Shown: positions 33,596 through 43,007, counted from the first letter of the stretch. The stretch is 64,000 nucleotides of DNA from Rouxiella aceris (GCF_012933545.1 NZ_JAADJU010000013.1:1-64000); one strand, 5' to 3'. Notes: a model not told the origin generated them from the sequence alone. Numbers and translations are program-made.

Positions 33596-34990
33596 ATGAC
33601 CCAATCAGTTGCTACCCCGACAGGGGCTTTTTCCCGCAATCCGACCAGCGGCGAAATCATTAAACATTACCCTTTTGCCAGTGCAGACCAACTGGAAAGC
33701 GCACTGCAACAAACTGCCGAGGCGTTTAGTCGCTGGAAGAACAGCGCCTTGCCTGCGCGCACTGCACTGTTAATCAGCATTGCCGCCGGTTTAAGAAAAA
33801 ATGCCAACGCACTGGCGGAGATGATGACGCTGGAGATGGGCAAACCGATCAGCCAGGGTCTGGCCGAAGTGGAAAAAAGCGCCAGCCTGTGTGAGTGGTA
33901 CGCCGAACACGGACCGGCGATGCTCGACCCTGAGCCAACTCTGGTGCCGGATAACAAGGCCTGGGTCAATTATCTGCCGTTGGGGCCGGTGTTATCGGTA
34001 ATGCCGTGGAATTTTCCGGTCTGGCAGGTGATGCGCGGTGCGGTGCCGATTATCCTGGCGGGTAACAGCTATCTGTTAAAACCCGCTCCAAATGTCATGG
34101 GCTGCGCCTGGTTATTGCAGGAGATTATTAGCGCTGCCGGTGCGCCTGCAGGTTTGTTTGCGGTGATTAATGCCGACAATGCAGCAGTGGCAACCAGTAT
34201 TCAGGACGCACGCATTGCGGCGATCACCGTGACCGGCAGTGTGCGTGCCGGGGCTGCTATTGCCGCCATGGCCGGTGCCGCATTGAAAAAATGCGTTATG
34301 GAGCTGGGTGGAAGCGATGCCTTTATTGTGCTGGCCGACGCCGATCTCGATGCTGCGGTTAAAGGTGCCATTGCCGGTCGCTTTGTCAATAATGGGCAGA
34401 TCTGTATTGCCGCCAAACGTATTCTGGTTGAAGCGCCAGTGCTGGCGGCGTTCACCGAGAAATTTGTCGCTGCCGTCAAGGCGCTAAAAATCGGCGATCC
34501 GCGTGAAACCGCCACCTATATCGGGCCGATGGCCAGATACGATCTGCGCGAAGAATTACACCAACAGGTACAGGCCACGCTGGCAGAAGGGGCAACCTTG
34601 CTGCTTGGCGGCGAGAAAATAGCCGGTGAGGGTAATTACTATGCGCCGACGGTGTTAACTAATGTTAAAGCCGGTATGACCAGTTTTACCCAGGAGCTGT
34701 TTGGTCCGGTCGCCTCGTTGATTGAAGTACAGGATGCTGCCGAGGCAATACGTCTGGCTAATGACTCCGAGTTTGGCTTGGGCGGCAGCCTGTGGAGTCG
34801 CGATATCGAGAAGGCTCGTAAGCTGGCATTGCAGATCTATACCGGCGGTGTTTTTATTAACAGCCCGAGTTTTTCCGATCCGCGTGTGCCTATTGGTGGT
34901 GTTAAGAAAAGCGGTTTTGGTCGCGAACTTTCCCACTTTGGTCTCCGTGAGTTTACCAATCCACAAACCTTGTGGATTGAACAACCTTAA
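33596..34990 (+). CDS. sad: NAD(P)-dependent succinate-semialdehyde dehydrogenase Sad (YneI)
   Basis: A 464-aa aldehyde dehydrogenase. It follows E. coli Sad closely: EMGKPISQGLAEVEKSASLC, WYAEHGPAMLDPEPTLV, MPWNFPVWQVMRGAVPIILA and ELGGSDAFIV. The catalytic Cys lies in NNGQICIAAKR and the general base Glu in ELGGSD. Sad oxidises succinate semialdehyde from GABA/putrescine breakdown. It is divergent from ptrR and followed by a terminator at 35060. Confidence 0.9.
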   Translation: MTQSVATPTGAFSRNPTSGEIIKHYPFASADQLESALQQTAEAFSRWKNSALPARTALLISIAAGLRKNANALAEMMTLEMGKPISQGLAEVEKSASLCEWYAEHGPAMLDPEPTLVPDNKAWVNYLPLGPVLSVMPWNFPVWQVMRGAVPIILAGNSYLLKPAPNVMGCAWLLQEIISAAGAPAGLFAVINADNAAVATSIQDARIAAITVTGSVRAGAAIAAMAGAALKKCVMELGGSDAFIVLADADLDAAVKGAIAGRFVNNGQICIAAKRILVEAPVLAAFTEKFVAAVKALKIGDPRETATYIGPMARYDLREELHQQVQATLAEGATLLLGGEKIAGEGNYYAPTVLTNVKAGMTSFTQELFGPVASLIEVQDAAEAIRLANDSEFGLGGSLWSRDIEKARKLALQIYTGGVFINSPSFSDPRVPIGGVKKSGFGRELSHFGLREFTNPQTLWIEQP

Positions 34991-35024
34991 TCGCCGTTAC
35001 CCTGTTCCCTTGAGTCCTGAACGA

Positions 35025-35090
35025 AATCCACGCTACGGCGTGGATTCAGACTGCTAAAGAACCCCGCATTATTATGTGGGGTTTTTCTTT
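35025..35090 (+). terminator. Inverted repeat and Rho-independent terminator after sad
   Basis: A 9-bp inverted repeat AATCCACGC-TACG-GCGTGGATT (35025-35046) precedes a terminator at 35060-35090. The terminator has the 10-bp stem AACCCCGCAT / ATGTGGGGTT with one G-U pair, the loop TATT, and the T-rich run TTTTTCTTTT. Confidence 0.85.
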
Positions 35091-35159
35091 TGTAGCGACC
35101 GAAGGTTGCGATCGCCATATTTTTCCATCCCACTCTCTTTTGCCCTTTTTTCTCTTCTA

Positions 35160-35447
35160 TATCGCTTTTTAGCCCTTAATAACTCGCTTTCAGATGCCTA
35201 TAAAGCCTCGCGCAGAAGTCAGCCTAATGATAAAAAACAGGCATTTCTGCCGGGACGTGAGCTTAGCGTACAGATGCCCTTGCATGCCGAGGCACAATTT
35301 ATCGCCGTGGTGGGTTTTTTTCAGTCCCCGGATCTCAGCCAAAACACCTGGCGTCTGGTGCTATCACGCGGCGAGTTGAAGGCGAATGCCGCACGTATTA
35401 TCGATTTGCGGGAAAATCGCCTGAGGTTACGTCCATGGCGGCAATAA
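35160..35447 (+). pseudogene. Relic resembling type VI secretion lipoprotein TssJ
   Basis: The open frame ending at 35447 has a C-terminal half with the pattern of TssJ: a FLPGRELSVQMPL strand, AEAQFIAVVGFFQSPD, NTWRLVL, and a terminal strand IDLRENRLRLRPW. TssJ is the outer-membrane lipoprotein of type VI secretion. The required lipoprotein signal and first strands are missing. Upstream, the frame runs into the sad terminator, where a start is not credible. No other type VI gene is nearby. It is best read as a decayed remnant; the match is by eye. 35448-35592 shows nothing further. Confidence 0.5.
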
Positions 35448-35592
35448 TTGTTTTACATAAAGCGCATGCTGGCCGCGGTCTGCCAGTACCCAAGCCTCCG
35501 GCCATCGTGCAAGCGTCATATTCTGTTAATAAAAAGTACATACAAGCTCGTTAATTTATGGCCATCACTCACTGCAAAGATGCGCAGCGCTT

Positions 35593-36696
35593 ATGAGCTA
35601 TTTATCACTTCATCGTATCAGCAAGGCCTGGGGCGAAAAAATCGCCCTAAATGACATCAGTTTTGATGTGCAGGAAGGGGAGTTTATCGCCTTGCTCGGC
35701 CCCTCGGGCTGTGGCAAATCGACCATGCTGCGTACCCTGGCCGGTCTGGAATTTGCTGATAGCGGTGCCATCTATTTTCAGCAGCAGGATGTCAGCCGAC
35801 TCTCACCATCGCAGCGTAAGTTATCCATGGTATTCCAGTCCTATGCTCTTTTTCCGCATTTGAGCGTCCGAGAAAATTTGCTGTTTGGCCTGCGCGCCAG
35901 GGGCGAAGACAAGCGCCAATTTGCGCCGCGTCTGGCTGACGTGGCCAAATTGATGGAGCTGGAAACTTTGCTGGATCGCCTGCCGTCTCAGCTTTCCGGT
36001 GGCCAGCAACAGCGGGTGGCGTTGGGCCGTGCGGTGATCGCCAATAACAAACTCTGTCTGATGGATGAGCCCTTATCCAACCTCGATGCCAAACTGCGGC
36101 AAAGTATGCGTCGCGAGATCCGCGCGCTGCAAAAAAAACTTGGGCTGACCATGATTTACGTTACCCACGATCAGACCGAAGCCATGAGTATGGCTGACCG
36201 AATTATTCTGCTTAATGACGGTGCCATTGAGCAGCAAGATACTCCCGACAACTTATACAACAACCCATCGAGCGTGTTTACCGCCCAGTTTATCGGTGCG
36301 CCGCCAATGAATATCCTGCCGCTACGCGCGGAAGGGCGTCAGCATTATCTGGCCGATATGACGTTGCCGCTACTGGAGAATGCCGCAGATCAGGCGCTTA
36401 GCCTGGGTCTGCGTGCCGAAGATATTCAGCTCTGTGCCGTAGAAAATGCATCGCTGCACGGTGAAGTGATCAGTCTGGAATATATGGGCGCAGATACCCT
36501 GGTAGTCTGCCGCCTGGCGCAAACTCCGGCGACCATCACGGTAAAAATCCCCGGTATGAAATCAATGGCCGAAGGCAGCCAGATAGGACTGCAATGGTCG
36601 CCAGCGGCGCAATATTTTTTCTCAACCAGCAGCGGCAAACGCTGCCGCCACTTTGGTGAAAATATTCTGACGATGACCAACCGGCTGGCCGTGTGA
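35593..36696 (+). CDS. ABC importer ATPase, MalK/UgpC type
   Basis: A 367-aa ATPase. Walker A is GPSGCGKST, signature [15 protein letters not shown], Walker B LCLMDEPLSNLDAKL and H-loop VTHDQTEAMSMADR. A C-terminal TOBE/OB regulatory domain is present (LGLRAEDIQL). It is the first gene of an operon with a Ugp-like binding protein, two permeases and a phosphohydrolase, so it probably energises uptake of a phosphorylated polyol or nucleotide-linked compound. The ribosome-binding site is weak. Confidence 0.87.
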   Translation: MSYLSLHRISKAWGEKIALNDISFDVQEGEFIALLGPSGCGKSTMLRTLAGLEFADSGAIYFQQQDVSRLSPSQRKLSMVFQSYALFPHLSVRENLLFGLRARGEDKRQFAPRLADVAKLMELETLLDRLPSQLSGGQQQRVALGRAVIANNKLCLMDEPLSNLDAKLRQSMRREIRALQKKLGLTMIYVTHDQTEAMSMADRIILLNDGAIEQQDTPDNLYNNPSSVFTAQFIGAPPMNILPLRAEGRQHYLADMTLPLLENAADQALSLGLRAEDIQLCAVENASLHGEVISLEYMGADTLVVCRLAQTPATITVKIPGMKSMAEGSQIGLQWSPAAQYFFSTSSGKRCRHFGENILTMTNRLAV

Positions 36697-36782
36697 CCCC
36701 CGCCTGAGTACCGATTTTTAAAATGATAATGGCTATGCAAACCATCTTTTACCTATAACTCTCCATTGCTGAAGGGAACAAT

Positions 36783-38063
36783 ATGTCTGTTGCAATTCGC
36801 TTGTCACGTCTGGCTGCTGCGCTGGTTTTAGTCTCGGCTACGTCGGCTTTTGCCGCTGATGCCGTCAAGCTGCAAATGTATTACCCCATCGCGGTGGGCG
36901 GTAAAATCAGCCATACCGTTGAGAGTCTGGTGGCGGATTTTGAGAAAACCCATCCGGATATCAGCATTCAACCGGTGTATACCGGCGACTACGCAACCAC
37001 AGTGACCAAGGCATTAACCGCATTTCGCGGCGGTAATGCGCCACAAATGGCGGTGATTGGCGATATTGAAGCCTATTCGTTGATTGATGCCGGTGCCATT
37101 GTCCCGGTCAGTGATCTCGCCAACGATGCTGCCGGTAAAGCCTGGATCGATGGTTTCTATCCGGCGTTTATTCGTCATATCCAGAACAAGGTGTGGAGTA
37201 TTCCGTTCCAGCGTTCAACGGTGGTGCTGTACTGGAACAAACAGGCCTTCGAAAAAGCCGGATTAAACGGCGAAAGCGCGCCGCAAAACTGGCAGCAGGT
37301 GGTGGAGTTCGGCAAAAAGCTGGTAATGCGTGAAGGTAGCGACGTTAAACAGTGGGGCATTGAGATCCCGTCGACGCCAAACGGTTACTGGAACTTTCAG
37401 GGGATCGCAGCCACCAACGGCAGTCACCTGGATAACGGCAAAGGCACGGCGGTAACCTTTAATACGGCAGCTAACGTCGAAGCCCTGCAATGGCTGACCG
37501 ACCTGGCACAAAAAGAGGGCGTTTCTCCCAAAGGTGCGATTGCCTGGGGAACGACACCGCAAGATTTTATCGACGGTAAAACTGCCATGATGGTCACTAC
37601 TACCGGCAACTTGACCACCGTCCATGACAACGCCAAGTTCCCGTTTGGCGTCGCCATGCTGCCGGAGAAGACTCAGCGCGGCAGCCCGACCGGCGGCGGT
37701 AACCTGTATGTGTTTAAAAATGCCAGCCCGGAACAGCAAAAGGCAGCGATGGAGTTTATTCGCTGGGTATCGGCACCTGAGCAGGCAGCTCGCTGGAGCA
37801 TTGCTACCGGTTATGTCGCAACCTCGCCTGCGGCCTGGGAGACGGATGCCATGAAAACTTATGTGCAACAGGTACCACAGGCACTGGTGGCGCGTGAGCA
37901 GTTAAAATATTCCCAGCCTGAGCTGTCGACCTATAACAGTGTACAAATTCAGGAACTGCTAAACCATGCCGTCGAGGCTGCGGTAACGCAGAGCAAAACC
38001 CCTGAGCAGGCGTTGTCAGCGGCTCAGCAACAGGCCGATCGCCTGTTAAAACCTTACCAATAA
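36783..38063 (+). CDS. Extracellular solute-binding protein, family 1 (UgpB-like)
   Basis: A 426-aa periplasmic binding protein. The signal peptide ends near TSAFA-ADAVK. The mature part has LQMYYPIAVGG, VADFEKTHPDI, VWSIPFQRSTVVLYWNKQAF and the late block FIRWVSAPEQAARWSIATGYVATSP split over two helices, all typical of sugar/glycerol-3-phosphate binders related to UgpB. It lies between its ATPase and permease genes. Confidence 0.86.
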   Translation: MSVAIRLSRLAAALVLVSATSAFAADAVKLQMYYPIAVGGKISHTVESLVADFEKTHPDISIQPVYTGDYATTVTKALTAFRGGNAPQMAVIGDIEAYSLIDAGAIVPVSDLANDAAGKAWIDGFYPAFIRHIQNKVWSIPFQRSTVVLYWNKQAFEKAGLNGESAPQNWQQVVEFGKKLVMREGSDVKQWGIEIPSTPNGYWNFQGIAATNGSHLDNGKGTAVTFNTAANVEALQWLTDLAQKEGVSPKGAIAWGTTPQDFIDGKTAMMVTTTGNLTTVHDNAKFPFGVAMLPEKTQRGSPTGGGNLYVFKNASPEQQKAAMEFIRWVSAPEQAARWSIATGYVATSPAAWETDAMKTYVQQVPQALVAREQLKYSQPELSTYNSVQIQELLNHAVEAAVTQSKTPEQALSAAQQQADRLLKPYQ

Positions 38064-38074
38064 CGGATGCCGCT

Positions 38075-38986
38075 ATGAGTACGCTCTATTCTCTGGCACC
38101 GACGGCACCCGGCAAAACGGTGTCGCTGCAAGTTTACGGGTATTTGCTGGTTTTACCGGCGGTGGGTTTTCTGCTGCTTTTTACCCACTATCCGGCGTTG
38201 GCAACCCTTTGGCAGAGCGTATTCAGTGCGGCGCGAAATGGACATCCAGCCCAGTTTGTCGGGCTGGATAATTACCGGGCGTTATTGGATGACGACACCT
38301 TTCTGCTGTCACTGCGCAACAATTTACTCTATGCGTTAATCACTATTCCGTTGGCGGTAGGGCTGGCGTTGCTGATGGCGCTGGGGGTTAACCGCCGAGT
38401 GCGGGGTAATGCGCTGATCCGTTCGGCATTTTTTATCCCGTCACTATTGCCGATGGTGGCCATTGCCAATCTTTGGCTGTTTTTCTACACCCCGCAACTG
38501 GGTCTGTTAAATAAATTATTATCGATATTCTCACTGCCTGCGGTTAACTGGCTGGGGGATCCCCATACCGCGCTTTATAGCCTGATGGCGGTATCGGTAT
38601 GGCGCGAAGCCGGATTTTTTATGATTTTTTATCTCGCCGCCCTGCAACAAATTGACCCGCGACTGGCGGAAGCTGCGGAGATAGAAGGGGCCTCACGGCA
38701 CTACTTCTTTCGTAAAATACAGTGGCCGTTATTGATGCCAACAACCCTGTTTATTTTGATCAATGCGTCGATGAATGCCTTTCGCATTGTCGATCAGGTG
38801 ATCGCCATGACCAACGGCGGGCCGGATAACAGCACCAGTTTGTTACTGTTTTATATCTATCGCACGGCGTTCAGTTTTTGGGATCTGCCTTATGCCTCGG
38901 CAATGACCACCGTATTGCTGGTGATCCTCGCCTCAATTGCATTGGTTAAATTTCATTTACTGGATAAGCGAGCACATTACCAATGA
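38075..38986 (+). CDS. ABC importer permease (UgpA/MalF-like)
   Basis: A 303-aa inner-membrane permease with six predicted helices. The coupling loop is EAAEIEGASRHYFFRKIQWP, followed by LLMPTTLFIL. Its stop codon overlaps the next permease by 4 nt. It pairs with the permease at 38983. Confidence 0.88.
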   Translation: MSTLYSLAPTAPGKTVSLQVYGYLLVLPAVGFLLLFTHYPALATLWQSVFSAARNGHPAQFVGLDNYRALLDDDTFLLSLRNNLLYALITIPLAVGLALLMALGVNRRVRGNALIRSAFFIPSLLPMVAIANLWLFFYTPQLGLLNKLLSIFSLPAVNWLGDPHTALYSLMAVSVWREAGFFMIFYLAALQQIDPRLAEAAEIEGASRHYFFRKIQWPLLMPTTLFILINASMNAFRIVDQVIAMTNGGPDNSTSLLLFYIYRTAFSFWDLPYASAMTTVLLVILASIALVKFHLLDKRAHYQ

Positions 38987-39825
38987 AGTCGACAATAACA
39001 GTGGCACCGCCAGCCGCGTTCTCCTTTGGCCGCGCAGGTCTGAATCTGACACTGTGTCTGGCGGCGCTGCTATGGTTCTTGCCCATTCTGGTTGCAGTCT
39101 GGGCGGCCATTCATCCCGCCGCAGAGCAGGGGAGTTTTAGGTTGTTTGCCCCCTTGACCTTAGAGAACTTTGTTCATGCCTGGCAAGCGGCACCCTTTGG
39201 CCGCTATTTTCTCAATACCACGCTACTGGTATTGATGATTGTGGTCTGCCAGTTGATATTGGCGACCCTGGCAGCCTATGCGCTGGTGCGTTTTCGCCTG
39301 CGCGGGGCGGGGATAATTTTTGCCCTGATTTTGCTGCAATTGATGATCAGCCCCGATGTGTTGATCCTTAAAAATTACCAGACCATTGGCGCGCTGGGAT
39401 TACGCGACAGTTTGCTGGGTATTGCGCTGCCCTATTTTGCCTCGGCCTTTGCTATTTTCCTGCTGCGCCAGACCTTTAAAAGTATTCCGCTGGTACTGGA
39501 AGAAGCGGCAATTGTTGAAGGGGCAAGCCGGTTTTATATCTTGCGGCGTATCTATATTCCGCTGGCAAAACCTATCTATGTGGCCTTTGCGCTGGTTTCC
39601 ATTAGTTTTCACTGGAACGATTTTCTCTGGCCGCTGGTGATCACCGATTCAGTCAAGGTGCGTCCTTTGACCGTCGGCTTGCAGCTGTTTTCCGCGCCGG
39701 AACAGGGGATACAGTGGGCGCTTATTGGCGCAGCGACACTGATGACCTCATTACCGCTGTTACTATTGTTTTTACTGTTTCAACGCCAGTTTGTGCAATC
39801 CTTTATGCGCGCAGGTATTCGCTAA
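38983..39825 (+). CDS. ABC importer permease (UgpE/MalG-like)
   Basis: A 280-aa inner-membrane permease with six helices. The coupling loop is EEAAIVEGASRFYILRRIYI, then PLAKPI. The membrane partner of the protein at 38075. The phosphohydrolase gene starts 15 nt after its stop, in the same operon. Confidence 0.88.
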   Translation: MKSTITVAPPAAFSFGRAGLNLTLCLAALLWFLPILVAVWAAIHPAAEQGSFRLFAPLTLENFVHAWQAAPFGRYFLNTTLLVLMIVVCQLILATLAAYALVRFRLRGAGIIFALILLQLMISPDVLILKNYQTIGALGLRDSLLGIALPYFASAFAIFLLRQTFKSIPLVLEEAAIVEGASRFYILRRIYIPLAKPIYVAFALVSISFHWNDFLWPLVITDSVKVRPLTVGLQLFSAPEQGIQWALIGAATLMTSLPLLLLFLLFQRQFVQSFMRAGIR

Positions 39826-39839
39826 GCAGGAGTCAGGCT

Positions 39840-40763
39840 ATGACGCTTCCATTAACTTCGTTACAGTGTCACGCATTAGGGCCGGTTAGCGCCCTCTATT
39901 CACCGCCGCAGTTGGCCAATCTGCCACATTCCAAAACCACGCTACGTTTTGGTTTGATTGCCGATCCGCAGTATGCCGACGCCGATGCTAACTTATCGCA
40001 ACAGTGCTTTTACCGTAACAGCCTGGGCAAACTGGATAAGGCGATTAGTGAACTCAATGAGTTACGCCTTGAGTTTGTGGTGACACTGGGAGATCTGGTC
40101 GACCGTGACTGGTCAAGTTTTGCCACCTTATTGCCGCTGTATCAGCGGCTTCGTCATCCCCATGCGGTGGTGATAGGCAATCATGATGCCCAAGTGATCA
40201 GCGACAATCTGGCGGCGCACAATCCGAAGCTGCCGCTGCCAAAAAGCTATTACCAGTTTAGTCAGCCTGGTTATCGCTTTATTGTTATTGATGGCAACGA
40301 TATTAGCCTTTATTGCAACGCGGCCAACGGCGATGAGCGCCAGCAGGCCGAGGCGATATTGACCAGGCTTAGTGCACAACAGCAACCCCAGGCGCAAAGC
40401 TGGAACGGCGCGGTAGGGGAACAGCAGCTCGTATGGTTAGAACAAACGCTGCAACAGGCCCGTGAGCAGGGAGAAACCATTCTGGTATTCGGTCATTTTC
40501 CGCTGGCACCTATTAATCGCCATAATCTGTGGAATAGTGACACCCTGATTGATTTGCTTTGCCGCTACCAGGTGCGGGCCTATTTTGCCGGTCACGATCA
40601 CCAGGGCGGTTATACCCGTATTGGCAGCACCGACTTTATCACCCTTAAAGGGATGGTTGACGGCGCGGACCGCCTGCCGTTTGCCATGGTGGAGCTGAAA
40701 AATGGTGAACTGACAGTCAACGGTTATGGCCCGGAAATCAGCCGCGTATTGCCTCTGGAATGA
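39840..40763 (+). CDS. Metallophosphoesterase, Mn-dependent ADP-ribose/CDP-alcohol diphosphatase-like
   Basis: A 307-aa calcineurin-fold phosphohydrolase without signal peptide. Metal-site motifs are ADPQYAD (D42 and Q44 in place of the usual D-x-H), TLGDLVDRD (D85), GNHDAQ (113-118), FGHFPL and AGHDHQGGY. The D-x-Q start, the FYRNSLGKLDKAI helix and WNGAVGEQQLVWLEQTL resemble Mn-dependent ADP-ribose/CDP-alcohol diphosphatases. AGGAG precedes the ATG. In E. coli the ugp operon ends with UgpQ, a phosphodiesterase; this enzyme takes that place here and may cleave the imported compound. Confidence 0.78.
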   Translation: MTLPLTSLQCHALGPVSALYSPPQLANLPHSKTTLRFGLIADPQYADADANLSQQCFYRNSLGKLDKAISELNELRLEFVVTLGDLVDRDWSSFATLLPLYQRLRHPHAVVIGNHDAQVISDNLAAHNPKLPLPKSYYQFSQPGYRFIVIDGNDISLYCNAANGDERQQAEAILTRLSAQQQPQAQSWNGAVGEQQLVWLEQTLQQAREQGETILVFGHFPLAPINRHNLWNSDTLIDLLCRYQVRAYFAGHDHQGGYTRIGSTDFITLKGMVDGADRLPFAMVELKNGELTVNGYGPEISRVLPLE

Positions 40764-40919
40764 TAGCTGGACCAGAAAGCGATCTGGCTGATAAAAATTG
40801 GCGCGTTATGCAATAAGAGTGGCGCGCCTTGTTACTTACCCCTACAAAGTAAGCCTGTAACCTGATGGATATTGGTTCAGCACGACTGAACATCTCATCC
40901 CAGACAGGAGTACTCCACT

Positions 40920-41669
40920 ATGCATCATCCTATCGCCCTTGTTACCGGCGCAACTTCCGGCATTGGTAAAGCCACTGCTAAACTTCTTGCGTCAAAAAAC
41001 GCCATGGTGATTATCAGCGGCCGTCGGGTGCCAGAAGGCAATCAGCTTGTAGAGGAGATTCTTGCCGCTGGCGGCCAGGCGCAGTTTATTCGTTGCGATG
41101 TCAGCGATGAAGAGGCGGTCCGCAGCCTGATCGATAATGTAGTGGCTGAGCATGGCCGGATTGACTGGCTGGCACATTGCGCTGCGGTTTCTCTTGAGGC
41201 TAAACTGTTTGCCGATGCGGATACCGCTGTGTTCAAAACCATGGTCGACATCAACCTGATGGGCACCTATTACGTAATGAAATATGCAATTCGCCAAATG
41301 CTGCAGCAGGATAGCGGTGCTATCGTTAATATCAGCTCCATCGCCGGCCTTAAGGGTTCACCACTGTTTGGTCCTTATGCCGCCACCAAGTTCGGCGTTA
41401 TAGGCATGAGCAAATCAGCCGCGCTGGAATATGCAGCCAGGAATATTCGTATTAATGTCGTGGCACCGGGCGGCGTACGCACTGAACTGCTTGAAGGGTT
41501 GTTCGCGTTGGGGCAGTTCGACGAAGCAGCGGTGGCAGCGATGCATCCGGTTAAACGCATCGGGGAGCCACTGGAAATTGCCCAGGGTATTGCCTGGTTG
41601 TTATCGGATGAGTCTTTGTTTGTGACAGGGCATGTTCTTTCCATCGATGGCGGCCTGCAGGCTTTATAA
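40920..41669 (+). CDS. Short-chain dehydrogenase/reductase
   Basis: A 249-aa classical SDR with TGATSGIG near residue 11, catalytic ISSIAG and YAATK, and a FVTGHVLSIDGGLQAL end typical of the FabG/glucose-dehydrogenase-like group. CAGGAG precedes the ATG. It is followed 21 bp later by an AraC-type regulator on the same strand, so the two may be co-transcribed. The substrate is unknown. Confidence 0.85.
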   Translation: MHHPIALVTGATSGIGKATAKLLASKNAMVIISGRRVPEGNQLVEEILAAGGQAQFIRCDVSDEEAVRSLIDNVVAEHGRIDWLAHCAAVSLEAKLFADADTAVFKTMVDINLMGTYYVMKYAIRQMLQQDSGAIVNISSIAGLKGSPLFGPYAATKFGVIGMSKSAALEYAARNIRINVVAPGGVRTELLEGLFALGQFDEAAVAAMHPVKRIGEPLEIAQGIAWLLSDESLFVTGHVLSIDGGLQAL

Positions 41670-41690
41670 ATTAATCACCGAGCCCTATTT

Positions 41691-42701
41691 ATGACCGAGA
41701 ATTTTGCTGATCGTATTAAAGTCCCGGCAGTCTTATGGCTCGGGTTGGAAAATGTGGGCATTAGCGTATCTGCGCTACTTCGTCAGGCGCAACTCCCCCT
41801 GGGGGTTTTCACCAACCCCGGGGCTATCACTACCTGCCAGTATTTTGCAATCTGGCAGGGGATATTTGATATTAGCGGAGATGCGAGCATCGGTCTTAAA
41901 TTGATTGCTGCACTGCCCACCGGGAAGTTGCCACCCAGCCTGCTGGCGGCTTATCACGCGCGCGATTTTCGTGATGCACTACTGCGTATAGCACGCTACA
42001 AAAGGTTGTGTATTCCTGAACAACTGCACCTCGAAGAAGAAGACAATCAATGCTTTATCGAACTGAGTTGGCTTTACGCTGAACAGGCTGAACCTGCGCC
42101 TTTAGTTGATGCCAGTTTAGCAACCTTGATGGAGATCGTGCGGCGCGGCACTGGCGTCGCCCTCAACGCCAGCCTGGTTGAACTGCGACATACCCCAATG
42201 GATGTTTCGCTACATGAAGCCTGGTTTGGCTGTCGTGTCCGTGTCGGGGCGCAACATAATCGCCTGCACTTGCATCGTTCCGATTTGGATCGTCCTTTTG
42301 TTTCCTATAACGCTGAACTATTGGCAATGCTGGCACCGGCCCTCGATCAGCAACTTGTTGAGCACCAGCATCAACACTCATTTAGCGATACGGTCTGCTG
42401 GTTACTGGGCCGCCAACTTAGTGCCGGGCGTCCTGATATTCCTGCCGTATCCAGGGAGATGGGCGTCAGTGAGCGCACGTTACAACGCCGGCTCAGCGAA
42501 GAAGGAACCAGTTTCAACAGCCTTCTGTCGACTGTTCGGCGAACGCGCGCTCATAAATTGCTGGCCGATCCTGAACTTGATCTTACGGAAGTGGCTTTAT
42601 TGCTTGGCTACGAAGATCAGAGTTCGTTTTTTCGCGCTTTTAAACTTTGGGAAAACCAAACGCCTTCTGCCTGGCGTAGCTTGCAGCTAAATAACGCTTA
42701 A
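41691..42701 (+). CDS. AraC family regulator with arabinose-binding-type N-terminal domain
   Basis: A 336-aa regulator. The N-terminal ~190 residues are the ligand-binding domain of the OruR/ArgR-type AraC group. The C-terminus has the AraC DNA-binding domain (MGVSERTLQRRLSEEGTSFN; LLGYEDQSSFFRAFKLWENQ). It is probably the controller of the adjacent SDR. An inverted repeat lies 22 bp downstream of its stop. Confidence 0.85.
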   Translation: MTENFADRIKVPAVLWLGLENVGISVSALLRQAQLPLGVFTNPGAITTCQYFAIWQGIFDISGDASIGLKLIAALPTGKLPPSLLAAYHARDFRDALLRIARYKRLCIPEQLHLEEEDNQCFIELSWLYAEQAEPAPLVDASLATLMEIVRRGTGVALNASLVELRHTPMDVSLHEAWFGCRVRVGAQHNRLHLHRSDLDRPFVSYNAELLAMLAPALDQQLVEHQHQHSFSDTVCWLLGRQLSAGRPDIPAVSREMGVSERTLQRRLSEEGTSFNSLLSTVRRTRAHKLLADPELDLTEVALLLGYEDQSSFFRAFKLWENQTPSAWRSLQLNNA

Positions 42702-42722
42702 CTTTCCCTTTGTGATAATTCC

Positions 42723-42757
42723 ATTATTAATAATATTGGAATTATCATATCCAATCC
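42723..42757. repeat. 11-bp inverted repeat downstream of the AraC gene
   Basis: Arms TGATAATTCCA (42723-42733) and TGGAATTATCA (42747-42757) are perfectly complementary. The 13-nt spacer itself holds the palindrome TTATTAATAA. All of it is AT-rich and lacks a GC stem, so it is a poor terminator and could be a protein-binding site. The surrounding gap 42702-43007 has no other feature I can support. Confidence 0.55.
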
Positions 42758-43007
42758 CCTCTCTTTATCCTTCTCAGATAAACGCTAATATATCAATCGA
42801 ACTCAGTAGGGATGGCTGAAAGCACCTAACTTACTCATTCAGATAAACAGCGGAGAGCTTCTCCTGCGTATCGTCCTGGGGGACTTGTTAATCCGCATCA
42901 TTCGGCCTTATTCTTACGCAGAGAAGGGCGCGAGAAGCTGGCCGGGAGTTTTTTCCAGGTCTGTGTTGACAACAAACAGGCTATTTTGCAATCGGGTGAC
43001 CAGAGTT

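Noticed and set aside
34990-35447. The 123-codon frame from 35076 as an intact gene
   Set aside because: Its first GTG lies inside the stem of the sad terminator and no other start has a ribosome-binding site. Only the C-terminal half resembles a known protein, so it is listed as a relic.
35513-35529. GCGTCAT-ATT-CTGTTAA as a Pho box before the Ugp-like operon
   Set aside because: Each half has two mismatches and the spacing gives a 10-bp rather than 11-bp period. It is too weak to claim phosphate control.
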